NCBI RefSeq assembly: GCF_002285795.1
Contig: NZ_CP022961.1
Span: 4,158,001 to 4,222,000, forward strand
Direction of reading: 5' to 3'
Source of the DNA: Plantactinospora sp. KBS50
GTDB taxonomy: Bacteria > Actinomycetota > Actinomycetes > Mycobacteriales > Micromonosporaceae
DNA: 64,000 nucleotides
This document shows positions 45,261-54,841 of the stretch, one piece after another. Position 1 is the first letter of the stretch. Each line of letters opens with the position of its first letter. The notes beneath the pieces are model-generated. The model saw only the letters and a program-made list of their open reading frames with translations. It had not been told where the DNA came from and ran no database searches. A program made the position numbers and the translations under genes.

Positions 45261-45385
45261 CGCTGAACCCACGGATCGGTGACGGTGTCGTCCAGGAGAT
45301 CCCGATCGCCTGCCCACCCGGGGTCGGTCGCTTGGTCGAACACGCCGGCAAGGTCGTCCCACTCACGCCAGGTACGGCTGAATCC
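45257..45385 (-). pseudogene. Antitoxin remnant (VapB/Phd-like C-terminal part)
   Basis: The frame immediately before the PIN toxin encodes about 40 residues (FSRTWREWDDLAGVFDQATD ... ending DDTVTDPWVQR) and stops on the TGA that overlaps the toxin start. The DDTVTDPW ending is typical of antitoxin C-termini that wrap the toxin. No ATG, GTG or TTG opens this frame upstream. It runs back into the end of the oxidoreductase gene and meets a stop about 50 nt beyond. The DNA-binding N-terminal half is therefore missing, apparently replaced at the junction with the oxidoreductase gene. Confidence 0.6.
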
Positions 45386-45386
45386 A

Positions 45387-46385
45387 TCAGCGGCCGGCCA
45401 GCTCGTCCGCCTCGCCGATGGTGATCACGACTGCGCCTAGCCGCTGCTCGGTCTCGACCCGGCGGTGGGCGGCGGTCACCTCCGACATCGGGTAAACCCG
45501 GTCGACAATTGATTGGATCTTACTGGCTTCGATCATCTCGGTGATCGTCGCCAAGGCTTCCTTCGTTTCGGGGGCGAATGCCACGGTGACGGTCTTGTCG
45601 GTGAAACGAGTTGTCAGCACCGAGCGGACGAGCACCGCCAGGCGGGGATTACCGTTGAGATAGCGCCCGCCCGGTTGGAGCATGCCGACGAGACGGCGGT
45701 ACGGACTCCCGGGGACCATGTCGAAGATGACGTCGAACCTGCGGCCTGTGGTCGTGACGTCGTCGGTGGTGTAGTCGATGAAATCGCTGGCCCCGAGGCG
45801 TCGGACGAGGTCCTCCTTGATCCCGTGGTCGACCGCGGTGACCTGCGCACCAAACGAGTGGGCGATCTGGATGGCGTGGGCGCCGATGCTGCCGCCGGCC
45901 CCGTTGATCAGCACCTGCTCCCCGGGCTTGATACTGGCGCGCCGCATGAAGTGCAGAGCGTTGAGTCCGCCGAGTGGGACCGCGGCGGCCTCGGCGAACG
46001 TCATATTCCGTGGCTTGGGTGCGATGGCGGCCCGCTCGGGAAGGACGAGGTACTCGCCGTAGGCACCCAACCGCAGGCTGGCGGAGCCGTAGACCTGATC
46101 GCCCGGGGCAAAGCGGGTGACCCGCCCGCCCACCGACACCACTTCACCGGCGAAGTAGCCGCCCAGGACGCGACGTCTCGGCCTTCTGATTCCAACCGCG
46201 ATCCGCAGCGGCAGCCAGAGCCATTTCACCGAGTACCGGAAGCTCCTGAGCTCGCAGTCGGACTTGGTCGTCTCGGCCGCCCGTACCCTGATCAGGACGT
46301 CCTGATCGCCCGGGACCGGCATGGGCACGTCCGCCAGATGCAGGACCTCAGGCCCTCCATAGCGGCTGTAAATGACGGCTTTCAC
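45387..46385 (-). CDS. Zinc-independent MDR-family NAD(P)H oxidoreductase
   Basis: A 332-residue medium-chain dehydrogenase/reductase of the quinone-oxidoreductase type. The GTG start at 46385 gives the standard opening KAVIYSRYGGPEVL. Upstream starts would add an atypical leader, and no start has a strong ribosome site. The Rossmann motif is NGAGGSIGAHAIQ. The catalytic-zinc Cys/His ligands of alcohol dehydrogenases are absent. It probably reduces an enone or quinone with NADPH. Its stop lies against the antitoxin remnant. Whether it belongs to the polyketide cluster is unclear. Confidence 0.8.
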   Translation of the reverse strand: MKAVIYSRYGGPEVLHLADVPMPVPGDQDVLIRVRAAETTKSDCELRSFRYSVKWLWLPLRIAVGIRRPRRRVLGGYFAGEVVSVGGRVTRFAPGDQVYGSASLRLGAYGEYLVLPERAAIAPKPRNMTFAEAAAVPLGGLNALHFMRRASIKPGEQVLINGAGGSIGAHAIQIAHSFGAQVTAVDHGIKEDLVRRLGASDFIDYTTDDVTTTGRRFDVIFDMVPGSPYRRLVGMLQPGGRYLNGNPRLAVLVRSVLTTRFTDKTVTVAFAPETKEALATITEMIEASKIQSIVDRVYPMSEVTAAHRRVETEQRLGAVVITIGEADELAGR

Positions 46386-46651
46386 GAAGCCATGGGATCG
46401 CTTGCAGGTCATGCTGTCAACCGAGTGGGTGGTGCGGCAGTGCCCCGTTGCCGCGGTGCCCCGGGCAATTCCGGCGGCCGGCCAGCAAGCCGCCGAACCA
46501 GCGGCGCGAAACCCCGCCACGATCTGTACCCCTCACGTGTGTGGCGCGACGTATCAAGGTAGATGATCGCGGCCACTGAGCCAATCGCCGTTGACATGAA
46601 CACCAACACGCGCCCTCATCGGCAGTTGCGGGTTGTCTCGTGGTAGCCGCC

Positions 46652-47290
46652 TCACCGCCTGGCGGCCGGCTGAACGATGTCCGGGCCGCCGGTGTGCGGC
46701 GTCGGGAGGTAACCGGGGTACGGCTGCGGCAGTGCCGCCACGCAGGCCGCGGAGCATGCGTTTACCAGCAACGGCAACACGTCGGTGGCGACCAGGCCAG
46801 AGATCCAGACTTGGCGAAGCTCACCGCCAACCGGCCCATCGCAGACGCTGCAGGTTCGCACCGCGTCGCAGCCCCACACGTCTGGGTCGAGCGCGGCGAA
46901 GTCCGCCTCTGCCGCGCGGGTCACCGCCCGCAACCGCGGAAACGGCGGACGGAACTTGAAGTTGCCATAGAGGACGCGCGTACTCACCGTGCTGTCGGCT
47001 AGCTTCGTGCATCTGGTCAGCTCGTACGGGTACCAATGCAGCCGGTGGGAGGTGTACGGATCGAAGACCTCAAGGCTGGCCATCGCCCCGATCTCGGGCG
47101 GGATACGAACCAGATTCGTGCCGTAGAGCACCAGATGTTTGACGGCGGTCAGCTTCGCGATCGTCGCCGGCAACGTGACGATCTGCCGCCGCTCAGGAGC
47201 ACTCAGCTCCACGAACGGCTTGAACACCGTCCGTCCATCCGCTGCGGCCTCGTCGATCAGCGACAGCAGATGCCGCCAACCCGCCGCCAT
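46652..47290 (-). CDS. Small leucine-rich-repeat protein with a Cys-rich tail
   Basis: About 212 residues from ATG 47290, chosen for the AGGA about 5 nt upstream; a frame open to 47452 would add 54 unconvincing residues. The middle part holds about two leucine-rich repeats (LPATIAKLTAVKHLVLYGTN, then IPPEIGAMASLEVF). The C-terminal third has a CSVC pair and a later CSAAC, possibly a zinc site. No signal peptide or membrane segment is visible. Such proteins are usually binding modules of unknown function. No partner gene is apparent beside it. Confidence 0.6.
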   Translation of the reverse strand: MAAGWRHLLSLIDEAAADGRTVFKPFVELSAPERRQIVTLPATIAKLTAVKHLVLYGTNLVRIPPEIGAMASLEVFDPYTSHRLHWYPYELTRCTKLADSTVSTRVLYGNFKFRPPFPRLRAVTRAAEADFAALDPDVWGCDAVRTCSVCDGPVGGELRQVWISGLVATDVLPLLVNACSAACVAALPQPYPGYLPTPHTGGPDIVQPAARR

Positions 47291-47522
47291 GGTGTCCTGA
47301 CGGTCCGTGTGGAAGACGACGTGGCTCGGCCGGGTCGCGACCGAGTGGCCGACGCAGCGGCAGTGGTCGCGGGCCGGACCGCCTGCACCATGTCCGACCG
47401 CATCCGCAAAGCGATTGGAAAACAGATACGGCGTGATCTCGTTCGCGTCCACGCCGAGGACCCTACCGGGCGCCCAACGACCGATCGCGCACTGTCATCG
47501 GCAAAGCTGTGAGTGCCTCCGG

Positions 47523-48435
47523 CTATGTCCCAGAGGCCATGTAGGCGGCCAGGATGTAGTTGGGGTGCCGGTCGAGGTTCTTGCGGGCGCGGTCGTAACG
47601 CATGGTGGTCCGGGGGTCGGCGTGACGGGCTGCGATCTGCACGTCGCGGAGGCTGACGCCGGCGTCGAGCATCGTCGTCACGAACGTGTGCCTCAGCATG
47701 TGGGGATGCATCCTCGGCATCCGGATCCCCGCGACCTGGGCGAGGTGCTTGAACCGACGGGTGGCGGCGTGCCGGTCCATCCGCCGACCATGGGTGTTGC
47801 GCAGGATCGGCCCACCGGTGCGTTCATCGACGGCGCGGTCGATGGCTCGGGCGACCGCGGGTGGCAGCGGGACGAGGACGACCTTGCCGCCCTTGCCGCG
47901 CACGCGCAGGACCCGGTGTCCGTGTTCCTCACCGAGGTCGGCGATGTTCGACCCGCATGCTTCGAAGATCCGCAGCCTAAGCAGACCCAGGAGCGCGATC
48001 AGGGCGTAGTCGTTCACGTTGGAGGACGTGCGGGCGGTGGTGATCAGGGCCTCGAACTGCAGGTGCCCCAGTCCGAGGGTCGGTGACTCGGCCGGCACCG
48101 TGGGTCGACGGACGTAATCGGCCGGCGAGTGTTCCAGGATTGCGTCGATGACGCAGACCCCGTAGAAGCCGACCACGACGGACAGCCGGCGGGACACTGT
48201 CGACGGCTGGTACCGGCGGACGTCTTGCAGCCAGCGCACGTACCGCTCGATATCCACCCGCGTTGTGGCGAGCGGGTCCAGGTCGTGGTTGGTGCACCAC
48301 CGGAGGAAGACACGCAGGTCCGACTCGGTGTGAACGCGGGTCTGGCCACGGTAGCGGCCCAGGAAGGCCGATACCGCGGCGTGTACGACGAGTTGGCCGG
48401 TCGGTACGACACGGGAGACGGGAGCAGGAGAGGTA
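47523..48435 (-). pseudogene. Tyrosine recombinase cut off from its start codon by IS630
   Basis: The visible part encodes an N-terminal core-binding domain and a complete catalytic domain of a phage-type integrase: Arg in LLRLRIFEACG, Lys in RGKGGKV, HMLRH, and ARHADPRTTMRY with the nucleophilic Tyr. The frame has no start codon upstream. Removing the IS630 element (48436-49632) and one TA joins it exactly to ATGGC at 49635-49639, giving an intact 305-residue gene that begins MATSPAPVSR. The insertion is therefore at codon 2 and separates the gene from its promoter and start. Translation could only begin weakly inside (GTG at 48257, losing most of the core-binding domain). Confidence 0.85.
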
Positions 48436-49632
48436 GCGCCTCGTCCTTGGACGTTGGCCGTGTAATCCGTCGGTTCGGCGGCCGTTTCGGGCAGGCTGTC
48501 CCTCTCGCTGTTGGTGTGGGAGGTGATGCCGGGTGGGACGACGCCCGGAAGTGTTCGTGCGGGCGCTGTCGATGGCCGAGGGCCAGCGGCTGCAGAAGAT
48601 CACGCGGACCGCGAAGAACCCGGTCAAGCTGCGCCGGGCGATCGTGGTTCTGATGTCCGGCCAGGGCCAGCCGGTGCCCGACATCGCGTACCTGCTCAAG
48701 GCCACCGAGGACTACGTCCGCGACGTGGTCCACGCGTTCAACGAGCGGGGGTTCGACGCGCTGGACCCAAAATGGACAGGGGGCACACCGAACAAGATCA
48801 ATGAGCAGACCCGCGACTGGATCTGCGTGATCGCCCGGTGTGACCCCCGCTTCCTCGGCCAGCCGATTGCGACCTGGTCGCTGTCCAAGCTGCGTGACTA
48901 CCTGATCGCCACCGGCCAAGTGGACACGATCAGCATCGAGACCGTCCGGCGGATCCTGCACGAACGCGGCGTCACCTGGCAGACGTCGAAGACGTGGAAG
49001 GCCAGCAACGACCCGGACTTCACCGCCAAGATGCGCCGGGTCCTCGACCTCTACGACCATCCACCGGCCGGCGGCCGGGTCATCTGCGTCGACGAGTTCG
49101 GGCCGCTGAACCTGCAGCCCCGGCCGGGCAAAGCCTGGAAACCGCAGGGCAAACCGGTCCGACTCCGGGCGACGTACCACCGTGACCACGGTGTCCGGCA
49201 CATGATCGCCAGCCTCGACCTGGCCACCGGACGAATCCACTACCGGATCCGGGACCGGAAACGATCGAGCGAGTTCCTCGACTTCCTCAAGAGCCTGCGG
49301 CGCCGCTGGCCAGGACAGACGCTGCACCTGATCCTGGACAACTTCTCCCCACACAAGCACCCCACCGTCCGGGCCTGGTGCCAGGCCAACGACGTTGAGC
49401 TGGTCTTCCTGCCGACCTACAGCTCCTGGCTGAACTGGATCGAAGCCGAGTTCGCCGCTTTGCGCTACTTCACCCTCAACGGCACCGACCACCGCACCCA
49501 CGCCGAACAGGACACCGCGATCGGTGACTACATCCGCTGGCACAACCAGCAGGCCCGCCCGAAAACGGGATACGCGACCAAATCCAAGATCCGCCACCCG
49601 GATTACCCCTTCAAGGCCGCATGACGAGGCAG
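48436..49632 (+). mobile_element. IS630-family insertion sequence
   Basis: This 1,197-bp element is flanked by TA at 48434-48435 and 49633-49634, the target duplicated by IS630/mariner elements. Its ends share GCCTCGTC as imperfect terminal repeats (GCGCCTCGTC at the left, CTGCCTCGTC read inward from the right). It carries one transposase gene and interrupts the tyrosine recombinase on the opposite strand. Confidence 0.85.
48533..49624 (+). CDS. IS630 transposase
   Basis: A 363-residue transposase with an N-terminal helix-turn-helix region and a DDE catalytic core: Asp187 in CVDEFGPL, Asp269 in LILDNFSPHK and Glu304 in NWIEAEF, the usual IS630 spacing. The GTG start at 48533 has GGAGG about 10 nt upstream. 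The frame is intact, so the element may still move. The protein cuts and pastes the element into TA sites. Confidence 0.92.
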   Translation: MGRRPEVFVRALSMAEGQRLQKITRTAKNPVKLRRAIVVLMSGQGQPVPDIAYLLKATEDYVRDVVHAFNERGFDALDPKWTGGTPNKINEQTRDWICVIARCDPRFLGQPIATWSLSKLRDYLIATGQVDTISIETVRRILHERGVTWQTSKTWKASNDPDFTAKMRRVLDLYDHPPAGGRVICVDEFGPLNLQPRPGKAWKPQGKPVRLRATYHRDHGVRHMIASLDLATGRIHYRIRDRKRSSEFLDFLKSLRRRWPGQTLHLILDNFSPHKHPTVRAWCQANDVELVFLPTYSSWLNWIEAEFAALRYFTLNGTDHRTHAEQDTAIGDYIRWHNQQARPKTGYATKSKIRHPDYPFKAA

Positions 49633-50052
49633 TAGCCATATATCACCGTGCGTCACCACCGGTGATGAACGCCAGTGCACCCGGTGCGGCATGAGAGTGC
49701 GTGCGGAGTCTCGGCCGACCGGCCCAGCCCATTTGGCGTTGCGGTCCCTCGGCGGACGGCAATTCGGTTGGCCCTAGCAGAAAATCTGGCTAATATGCGT
49801 CACGCAGAGGGCGGCATGAGAAAGCGACGAGCAAGATGAGGTGATCCGGATATGAGTGGCTGGAAGATTCCGGAGCGCGAGTCAATATCAACTTCAAATG
49901 CACGCATGGAGGAACTTTATTCCTCAATAGAATCGCATATCACCAACCAGCACGTCGTTTCGCGTGCCGTCCTCAAGGAATTCGCGGCCCCTGGACGGGA
50001 TAGCCGAGGATGGGAACTGATTCCGTACGACGTGAAGCTTCGGAAGCATAAA

Positions 50053-51499
50053 GGCTCTTCGAAGTTGAGCGGGGTGCGCTGATCGATCCGGCCCGGAGAT
50101 GAGGGCTCGCAGCCCTTGGGTGATCATCTGAGTGTCGAGTTCGGATGATCACAAGTAAAGAGCTGCGAGCATGGTCAACGATACGACCCGGCTGCTGGGC
50201 CTGGACGGCCTGGTGGTGGATCGGGTCGAGCTGCACCCGGATGGTTCCCCCATCGTCCACCTGTCCACCGGTAGCGAGCAGGCACAATGCTGCCCTCAGT
50301 GCGGTGTCCGGGCCGCCCGGGTCAAGGGCTGGGTGTTCACCTGGCCCCGGGATCTGCCGGTGGCCGGACGCACCACGCGGTTGCGGTGGCGTAAACGCCG
50401 CTGGTACTGCGATCAGCCCGGATGCCCGCGCACGTCGTTCACCGAACACGTGCCACAGATCCCGGCACGGGCACGGATCACCGTCCGGTTGCGGCAGGCG
50501 GCCGGCGCGGCGGTCGCCGACGGCAACCGAACGATCGTGCAGGCCGCCCGTGATCTGGGCATGTCCTGGCCAGTCGTCGCGGCCGCGTTCACCGCGCACA
50601 CCGCAGCGGTGCTGCCGGCCGAGCCCGAACCAGTGAGCGTGCTGGGCATCGACGAGGTCCGCCGAGGCAAACCTCGCTGGATCTTCGACGAGGTCACCGC
50701 GTCGTGGACCACCATCGTCGACCGCTGGCACGTCGGCTTCTGCGATCTCGTCGGCGGGCAGGGTCTACTCGCCCAGGTCGAAGGCCGGACCAGCAAGGCG
50801 GTGACCGACTGGCTCACCCAACGCCCCGCCGCCTGGCGTCAACACGTCCAGGCCGTCGCGATCGACATGTGTACCGTGTTCAAGGCCGCCGTCCGCGAGG
50901 CGCTGCCGCACGCGACGCTGGTCGTGGACCACTTCCACGTCGTCCAGCTGGCCAACCGGGCCGTCACCGAGGTCCGCCGCCGCATGACAGTCACACACCG
51001 CGGCCGGCGCGGCCGGGCCACCGACCCGGAGTGGCAGCAACGCAACCGGCTGACCAGGTCAGCAGCCCGCATGCGCGCCGAGCACGTCGACCGGCTGACC
51101 GACACCCTCAGCAACCTGCCGGCGAAGATCGGCGCACCGGTCCTGACGGCCTGGAACGCCAAGGAAGACCTGCTCGACCTACTCGCGCTCGCCCGCACCC
51201 ACCCGAACCGGGAAACCACCGCCCGGCTGCTGCACCGCTTCTACACCCGCTGCGCCGACTCTGACCTGCCCGAACTCCACCGGCTCGCCACCACGATCGA
51301 GACCTGGTGGCCGGAAATCCTCGCGTTCCTGCACACCGGCATCACCAACGCCGGCTCCGAAGGAACCAACCGGGTCATCAAGACCGTCGCCCGCGACGCC
51401 TACGGATTCCGTAACCCCGAAAACCAGCGGCTACGCACCCGCGCCGCCACCACCCGCCGCCACCGCGGACACCTCAACCCCGCTTAACTTCGAAGAGCC
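50053..51499 (+). mobile_element. ISL3-family insertion sequence
   Basis: A complete 1,447-bp element. Its 23-bp terminal inverted repeats (beginning GGCTCTTCGAAGTT) differ at one position. The flanking 8-bp duplication AGCATAAA is perfect (50045-50052 and 51500-51507). Both features match ISL3 elements. The intact ends and target copies indicate a recent insertion. Confidence 0.95.
50171..51487 (+). CDS. ISL3 transposase
   Basis: A 438-residue transposase. The N-terminal zinc-ribbon cysteines are visible in CCPQCG and CDQPGC. The DDE core has Asp in LGIDEVRRGK, Asp in AIDMCTVF and Glu in NAGSEGTNRVIK. It starts at ATG 50171 and stops inside the right terminal region. It is intact and probably active. 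Confidence 0.93.
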   Translation: MVNDTTRLLGLDGLVVDRVELHPDGSPIVHLSTGSEQAQCCPQCGVRAARVKGWVFTWPRDLPVAGRTTRLRWRKRRWYCDQPGCPRTSFTEHVPQIPARARITVRLRQAAGAAVADGNRTIVQAARDLGMSWPVVAAAFTAHTAAVLPAEPEPVSVLGIDEVRRGKPRWIFDEVTASWTTIVDRWHVGFCDLVGGQGLLAQVEGRTSKAVTDWLTQRPAAWRQHVQAVAIDMCTVFKAAVREALPHATLVVDHFHVVQLANRAVTEVRRRMTVTHRGRRGRATDPEWQQRNRLTRSAARMRAEHVDRLTDTLSNLPAKIGAPVLTAWNAKEDLLDLLALARTHPNRETTARLLHRFYTRCADSDLPELHRLATTIETWWPEILAFLHTGITNAGSEGTNRVIKTVARDAYGFRNPENQRLRTRAATTRRHRGHLNPA

Positions 51500-52602
51500 A
51501 GCATAAACGGCCCCTTGGGCTCAGGGGCTGCGGGAAAATTCTCGACTTTCTAGTGATTGCAACAACCTCAGCCGAACAGATGTGGGCAGAGGTTGAGCGC
51601 GACATTCCCGCAATGATTGACGCAGCCCGGGCCGGAACTCTCCATCAGAATTCGACGCTCCTCTCAGTCGCTCGAGACTGCCTCGCCTTGCATCTCGTAC
51701 GCAGCCCGAGATACATGTCCGCCCACGCGGAGGCCGTGCGTAAACCCTTGATGGATTCAGAAACTTTGCCATTGACAAATGGCGCGAAAGGCTGACTGAG
51801 GAATATATTGCCAAGCACAGTGGACTACTGCCAGCCGACAGGGAGTCATTGGGCACGCTTGTAGATCCCGTAGTTGATAATTGGCGGCAGCTCGACTCGA
51901 GCGGTTTGATGGCGCGCGCAGGTATCGAGTTTATGTTCCGTCGAGTGCGGGACACTTTCGCTTCGGTGGATGTTCAGATCTGGCACGTCCCCGCTGGTGA
52001 GGAATTCCTCATCTCGGACTCCCCTTGCCTTACGTTGCGATACAGTGAAGATAGAACCGAAGTGGAGCCGCACGTAGCAATAGGCGATTCCCACACGGTT
52101 ACCATGCCAATCGCCAAAGATTGCTACCTAGCGCTCGGGGATAGTCCCAAAGACGATGTATTCGTGAGTAGCAATGTAAGTCTGTTCAACCAGTTGCAGA
52201 TGCGCAGCGCCTTCGGTCATCTGTACTATCGTCCGGGATCGAACATCACTCGGTCCGTTGACGCCTTCTTCTCCAATTCTGCCCGGAGTTCGAGTGACCA
52301 AGCCGCTTACCGCCCTCTTTGAGGGCGTCTACAGGGCAGGCGCCTCCGATGCCGAGGATCGCGTCGGGACGAAGCGATCCGAGTGTGTGCCGTCCGGGTC
52401 TCCCGGCTGGCTTCCTGCCGCCGGCGTGACAAGCACTCTCGCTGGCAGAAGAGATGACATGCATCGGCCGAGTGCGGTCGGTGGGTTGAGTCGAGTTTTC
52501 CCTCGTTCGTGGTCTTGACAAACGGGTGGTGGGGGAGGCCTCCTCAGCTCAGGCGCAGGTGTTTACGTCGGACGTGGTGTCGCCGAGTGCGAGGAGACTC
52601 CT

Positions 52603-52797
52603 ATGTCGATCGTAGGTGGCGTGGATATCCGCCGGAAGCCGCTGACCTTCGATTGGGTGGACGAGCAGAACGGGCGGTGGGAACGCGGCCGGATCGTCCC
52701 GGCCGATCGGGAGCGTCTGGCCGGCTGGCTGGCCCGGTTCGACCCGGTTGCCGGGCCGGTGGCGTTTGCGTTCGAGGGCTGCACGGGCCATAGGTAA
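52603..52797 (+). pseudogene. IS110-family transposase, N-terminal fragment
   Basis: ATG 52603, preceded by GAGGAG, opens 64 residues with the start of an IS110 (DEDD) transposase: the first catalytic Asp in VGGVDIRRK, the ADRERLAGWL stretch and the Glu in FEGCTG. It then runs out into unrelated sequence and stops. The remaining 330 or so residues, including the C-terminal serine domain, are missing, so this is a dead relic. Confidence 0.75.
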
Positions 52798-53240
52798 GTC
52801 TGGCTGCCACCCCGCCACCCGCGCTGACGTTCACGCGAGCGGAACCACCCACACCAGGAGGCCCACCGAAAACCCTCGCCCGATCCACCGCCCGGACTCG
52901 CCAGCACCGCCGCAAGACGATTCCCCACGGCCAAAACCATTCAAACAATCACAAAACCATCACTGGACGGCCGACACTCATGCAGGTAAGGACGCTGGCG
53001 TCTCCCACTGGGGCCAGCCACGCGCTACGGTCAGCTGGATATCCCTGACGGGGATTGTGACTAACGTTCGGAATTCCTTGGCGTGGGCCTCGGAACTATC
53101 CAGGCATTCCGCCTGCCCTGCTAACCTCCCCTGGTCAGGGGGATTTGACTGATCGAGGGCGGTAAACGAAAGGTGCGCCTGGCCTGCGAGGATGTGGGTG
53201 TCTACGCCATGTCCATAGCAGAGCAAGGTGCACCTTTCTG
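52798..53240. other. Gene-free stretch between IS110 relic and IS1380
   Basis: These 443 bases hold no convincing reading frame on either strand. The first part may be the other side of the deletion that removed most of the IS110 element. The last 90 bases before the IS1380 transposase are probably its leader. No tRNA, terminator or attachment site was recognised. The preceding 52323-52602 is likewise empty. Confidence 0.5.
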
Positions 53241-54828
53241 GTGAGTAAGAGTAGTGGGTGGGATCAGCGGCTGGTCGTCGGCTCGGACGGGAAGGGCCTG
53301 GTCGGTCACGCGGGTGCGGTCCTGCTGCGTAAATGCGCCGATCGGACCGGTCTGACCAGTGCTCTGAACAAGGTGCTGCCGCGCGGCAAGGGCCCCGGCT
53401 GGTGGGATCGCGGCACGGTCCTGGTCTGTCTGGCCGTGGTGATCACGCTCGGCGCCACAAGCATGTCCGACATCGGCCTGCTCGCCCATCAGAGGCTGGT
53501 CTTCGGTGACCGGCCGTCGGAGTCGACCGTCCGGCGCGCGTTGGCCGGTCTCAACGAGAAGGTACTGAAACGGGTCGGCAAGGCCCGGGCGAAGGTCCGC
53601 GCCCACGTGTGGGCGCTGCTCGCCCGACGCCCGCAGGGGTTCCCGTGGCTGACCGTGGCCGGGAAGCTGCTGACCGGCTGGGTGGTCATCGACATGGACG
53701 CCACGCTGATCACCGCCCACAGCGACAAGCAGGGCGCAGCGGCCACCTTCAAGAAGGGCTACGGCTTCCACCCGCTCGGCGCGTGGTGCGCGAACACGGC
53801 GGAGTGCCTGGCGATGCTGCTGCGGCCCGGTAACGCCGGGTCGAACACGGTCGCCGACCACATCCGGGTCCTGGGTGACGCCATCGCGCAGCTCCCGGCC
53901 GGCTACCGGCGCAAACTCCTGATCCGCGTCGACGGGGCCGGCGCCACCCATGAGTTACTGGAGCATCTGGAGCGGATGAACCGGGTGTGGCGCAGCGTGC
54001 GTTTCACCGTCGGCTGGACGATCACCGCCGCCGACGAGACCGCGATCGAACAGGTCCCCGCCGACGCCTGGACCGACAGCCTGCACCAGGACGGCACCGC
54101 CACCGGCACCGCGCACGTCGCGGAACTGACCGGTCTCAACCCCCGACTCGCGGGCTGGACCGGCACGCTACGGCTACTCGTACGACGCACGAGGCCGTCG
54201 GCCCGGCACGCCCGTAACCTCACCGCCCTGGAGAAACGCACCGGCTGGCGCTACCAGATCGTGGCCACCAACATCACCCGGATCGCAGGCGTGCCCGGCT
54301 CGCACCAGCCGCAATGGCTCGACGCCCTCCACCGGGCCCACGCCGGAGTGGAAGATCACGTCCGCCACGGCAAGGCGACGGGTCTGCGGAACCTGCCCTC
54401 CAAGGACTGGACCGTCAACCAGGGCTGGACCCTGACCTGCAACATCGCCGCCGACCTCGCCGCCTGGACACGGCTCCTCGGCCTGTACGACCAGCCGGAC
54501 CTCGCGCACGCCGAACCCGACACGCTGCGCTACCGGCTGCTGCACCTGCCCGCGAGACTAGCCACCCACGCCCGCCGCCGCGTGCTGTCGATCCCCGGGA
54601 CCTGGCCCTGGGCCGACGCGTTCACCCTCTGCTGGCGACGCCTCACCCTGCTACCACCGGCCACCTGACCTGGTTCCCCGCACCTACCAGCAGAAAGGGC
54701 CGTTTCCCGAGTCCGGAGACCTCGGCGCGTCCACAGCGACATGTGGCGATCCCGCACCCCACCCGAGTGGACAAAACGGTCAAGCCGAAACGGTCAAGCA
54801 GGGAGCAAAACCGTCTGACGGATCGAGG
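53151..54828 (+). mobile_element. IS1380-family insertion sequence, ends tentative
   Basis: The element must include the transposase gene at 53241-54668. I could not find convincing terminal inverted repeats. The only flanking signal is the direct repeat GATCGAGG at 53151-53158 and 54821-54828, each preceded by TGAC plus one base. This might be a target duplication but is longer than usual for the family. Confidence 0.35.
53241..54668 (+). CDS. IS1380-family transposase
   Basis: A 475-residue transposase with the family's DDE layout: Asp in VVIDMDATLI, Asp in LIRVDGAGA and Glu in AGVEDHVRHGKATGL. The GTG start at 53241 directly follows a TTTCTG tract with weak ribosome-binding sequence. The gene is intact. 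It is one of four complete transposase genes of different families within 8.5 kb. Confidence 0.88.
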   Translation: MSKSSGWDQRLVVGSDGKGLVGHAGAVLLRKCADRTGLTSALNKVLPRGKGPGWWDRGTVLVCLAVVITLGATSMSDIGLLAHQRLVFGDRPSESTVRRALAGLNEKVLKRVGKARAKVRAHVWALLARRPQGFPWLTVAGKLLTGWVVIDMDATLITAHSDKQGAAATFKKGYGFHPLGAWCANTAECLAMLLRPGNAGSNTVADHIRVLGDAIAQLPAGYRRKLLIRVDGAGATHELLEHLERMNRVWRSVRFTVGWTITAADETAIEQVPADAWTDSLHQDGTATGTAHVAELTGLNPRLAGWTGTLRLLVRRTRPSARHARNLTALEKRTGWRYQIVATNITRIAGVPGSHQPQWLDALHRAHAGVEDHVRHGKATGLRNLPSKDWTVNQGWTLTCNIAADLAAWTRLLGLYDQPDLAHAEPDTLRYRLLHLPARLATHARRRVLSIPGTWPWADAFTLCWRRLTLLPPAT

Positions 54829-54841
54829 CTAAGGTGGCGGG

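Larger units (their letters stand above)
49852..52322 (+). pseudogene. DUF4238-like gene interrupted by an ISL3 element
   Basis: The gene starts at ATG 49852 (GAGGTGAT just upstream) and runs to 50052, then resumes at 51508 and ends at 52322. Removing the ISL3 element and one copy of its 8-bp duplication restores the frame across KLRKHK-RPLG. A second break, a one-base loss near 51744 (AAACCC), shifts the frame before FAIDKWRERL and may be a sequence error. The reconstructed protein of about 338 residues has the DUF4238 pattern: an N-terminal NQHVVSRAVLKEFA, a central AEQMWAEVE segment and a C-terminal FLISDSPCL. The function of the family is not established. The DNA is richer in A/T than the neighbouring genes, suggesting transferred cargo. 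Confidence 0.7.

Noticed and set aside
45196-45387. A 63-residue protein starting at 45387 (minus strand) as the antitoxin
   Set aside because: Its composition is random-like and it is out of frame with the antitoxin-like DDTVTDPW ending that overlaps the toxin start.
47523-49639. Prophage or integrated plasmid defined by the tyrosine recombinase
   Set aside because: No tRNA, direct-repeat attachment sites, excisionase, replication or structural phage genes were found around it.
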